NCBI GenBank assembly: GCA_011634665.1
Contig: WAEK01000010.1
Coordinates: 1,756,001 to 1,820,000 of the forward strand
DNA length: 64,000 nucleotides
Direction of reading: 5' to 3'
Source of the DNA: Mortierella sp. BCC40632
Lineage: Eukaryota > Mortierellomycota > Mortierellomycetes > Mortierellales > Mortierellaceae
Shown here: one piece after another, positions 62,101 to 64,000 of the stretch
How positions within the stretch are numbered: position 1 is the stretch's first letter
Layout of the letters: every line of letters begins with the position of its first letter
Program-made: the position numbers and the translations under genes
Notes under the pieces: model-generated
Seen by the model: the letters and a program-made list of their open reading frames with translations, nothing else
What the model was told of the DNA's origin: nothing
Databases searched by the model: none

Positions 62101-63407
62101 CGCTTTCGCTTCGCATGAGCACCCGAGAGACCCGTCAATGGTTCTGGACGCATCGAGTACGAATCCAAGGACTCTTGACCCCCATGTGACAGTGATGACT
62201 GATGTCGACTCGGGTGGCTGGTCGACGGCATCACATCTTGGCTACTATAGGATCGCGCGTGACTCGAGGGGACGTGGATCGGCATCGAGTGGTAATAGCC
62301 TTTGTTGGAGCCCGGAGGAAGCGGCTGCGGTGCACGATGCGCAGAGGAGGAAGAGGAAAAAGAAGAGAGAGTATGCTGTTGTTGCAAATAGCCCGTGCTG
62401 TACCCTTGTTGGGTGCTGACTTGTTGCTGTTGTTGTTGCTGTTGCATCGGATGATGGGATGGTGGATAATGTTGTTGAGGTCCCTGCGAATTCGACAAAT
62501 TGGCGACTCGAGTTGCGTCAATGGACGAGGACGAATGATGTCCTCCTTTTCCTGCTCCAACCCCACTACTAGCTTGTCTCTGTCGGATACTGGAAAAGGA
62601 TTGGCCATGACTACCTTCCTCATCCCCATTCTCGGCAGGATTGACAGGATGAAGTGTCAGCTCCTTGAGAAGACTCACCACTTGTTCATCGTATCGGACA
62701 TCATCCCAGGGAAAACCAAGGTTCTCCTGGTGTTTTTTGAGTCCATTGACATACCAATGCAGGTTACTGGATTTGATCCTTTTGGATTGGTGATGTAAAT
62801 ACTTGAGGATGGCCTCCTTTGAGATTGGGTAAAGAGTACCATCTGGATTCAATAACTGGAGCTCCTCTGCTATCTTGGAATAGGTCCTCCATGCAGTCGC
62901 ATAGGGGTCCTTTTTCTTGGGCGGTTGAGCTGCTCCAGCCGCAGCGTTGGCACCAGCGGCTCCAGCCGAGGGTCCTGAGCCTGCATGAGTATTGCCTCCA
63001 GCCCCAAAACGACCAGGGTTGGCCATCAGATTAATATTTCCAGCAGATGTGCTATGATGCAGTCGTGGGTGCTGTGCTGGTGGGATTGGAGGTCTTTGCT
63101 GTTGTGATTGTGCCCCAGGTGCGTAACGTGAATGACCTTGGGCTGGATGTGAGTAAAGTGATTGTTGCTGAGGGGCTGGGCCACGTTGAGAATACATTTG
63201 TTCAGTGGAAGGAGCTTTCGAGAGAGTGCCTGAAGATCCTGGTGGCTGGACTCCTGAATCGTGATGCTGTTGTTGATGTTGCTGCTGTTGCTGATCTTGA
63301 GAATACTGATGTAGATGCTGGTGGTGAGGCAGTGATTGGTGAGAATTGGAGACCCGGAACTGAACATTCCGTTGGCCGGGAAGGCCTGGATTTGCGTTAC
63401 TCATCAT
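59111..63407 (-). CDS. Putative nuclear regulator with tyrosine-recombinase-like core-binding (SAM-like) domain
   Basis: Five minus-strand exons (63407..62078, 61852..61581, 61454..61124, 61035..60827, 60652..59111) join in phase to 1,227 residues. Most is Gln/Ser/His-rich and disordered. Residues about 169-250 are helical: IAEELQLLNPDGTLYPISKE, then SKRIKSSNLHWYVNGLKKHQ and DEQVVSLLKEL. That spacing recalls the SAM-like core-binding domain of tyrosine recombinases, also found in some fungal DNA-binding proteins. A basic AKRKRSEFGFKKR near 430-443 fits a nuclear signal. A second compact segment (about 655-714, CAQQLQAKYGSRCKDHPWGC and IKMYLDWAGL) is conserved-looking but unnamed. The C-terminus is Ser/Glu-rich. 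No catalytic recombinase domain is present. Function is inferred as DNA binding; the family name is uncertain. Confidence 0.65.
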
Positions 63408-64000
63408 CTGGGCAAAAGAGTTATCCGGTCAGAGTTCTTCCGTGTAAAGTGGTTTACAGTACGGTACCGTCCCCGAGGGTCCAGACTTGATGGCTCAAGA
63501 AGAGCTTGGATGAGACGTAAAGAGATGGATAGTCAATCTCCACAGTAAACTGAAAAGAGATAAAAAGAAATAAACCTTTTTTGAGATATAGAGTCCACGG
63601 AAAGGGGTGAGGAGGCAGAAAGAAAGAAAGGGGAGAAAGGGGTAGGATGGTAAATGGATGCAAGAAGCGAAAGCAAGGAAAGTGAGTCGGATGCTTCCTA
63701 AAGGGTGGGTTATCGCAGAAAGGAGAAATCGAAACCGCGCGGTGTGGTTAGCATTTTTCTTTTTCTTTTTTTTTTTTTTTTTCTTGTTTCCTGGTATCCA
63801 TGGGGTGCCGAGTTTACAGCCCAGCATCCAAGGATTCTTTTTCTCACCCCCGCCAACCACTTCCTCCCGTGGACACAGATGGTTGCACAGACAGGCCAAG
63901 GGCTCAGGCACGCGCCACCGAAACAGAGCACTTGGAGACAGGCGAGTGACATTGCATTGCATGAGTCGCCCTTTTTAATATCTTGCGTATGATGATAACC
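63408..64000. other. Upstream region of the large minus-strand gene
   Basis: 593 bases to the window end without a gene. In the sense of the minus-strand gene the start codon is directly preceded by TTTTGCCCAG, so a leader intron or a further upstream exon is possible. A T21 run lies near 63765. Confidence 0.5.

Overview
The window is nuclear DNA of a filamentous fungus. The genes are intron-rich (short GT-AG introns, many with CTNA-type branch points), there is no operon structure, and the products are typical fungal proteins: an arrestin-like adaptor, SGT1, the GINS subunit Psf2, KGD2, a Ran1/SKS1-type kinase and an NCE101-like protein. Spacers and introns are full of long A/T homopolymers and (CT)n/(GA)n tracts. 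I suspect an early-diverging lineage, perhaps Mortierellomycota or another Mucoromycota-type group. That is inference from style and gene family; no rRNA or other marker is present.

Layout. 1-391: the last two exons of a plus-strand gene, possibly an mRNA 5'-triphosphatase. 1917-4940 (+): PPxY-containing arrestin. 6826-10409 (+): CaMK-like kinase. 10812-13021 (-): DUF1776/SDR-like membrane protein. 13303-14748 (-): secreted-type single-pass protein with a GYGQQ-repeat tail. 17376-19415 (-): SGT1. 19975-20571 (+): small membrane protein. 22737-24381 (+): beta-carbonic anhydrase. 25323-26681 (-): LUD-domain protein. 27020-37700 is a rearranged, repeat-rich island: a decayed partial copy of KGD2, a remnant exon, a six-copy 163-bp tandem array, a multi-exon gene with a PD-(D/E)XK-like signature and one frameshift, and a second, decayed copy of that module. 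The intact KGD2 gene (36484-39306, -) follows. 41398-42224 (+): a small uncharacterised gene. 42403-44278 (-): thymine-DNA glycosylase, divergent from an NCE101-like gene (44511-44867, +), which is followed by PSF2 (45229-46502, +). 46503-52609 holds no gene I can support. 52610-55456 (+): Ran1/SKS1-like kinase. 59111-63407 (-): a 1,227-residue putative nuclear regulator with a domain resembling the core-binding domain of tyrosine recombinases.

Function. Most genes are unlinked housekeeping functions: trafficking, signalling, HSP90 co-chaperone, CO2/bicarbonate, TCA cycle, DNA replication and base-excision repair. The least explained part is the 27-38 kb island. There an uncharacterised nuclease-like gene with its own tandem-repeat leader is present twice, head to tail, between two copies of part of KGD2. 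The KGD2 catalytic exon is almost identical in the two copies although their flanks have diverged. Exon boundaries were deduced by hand from splice signals and reading-frame continuity; no homology search was run.
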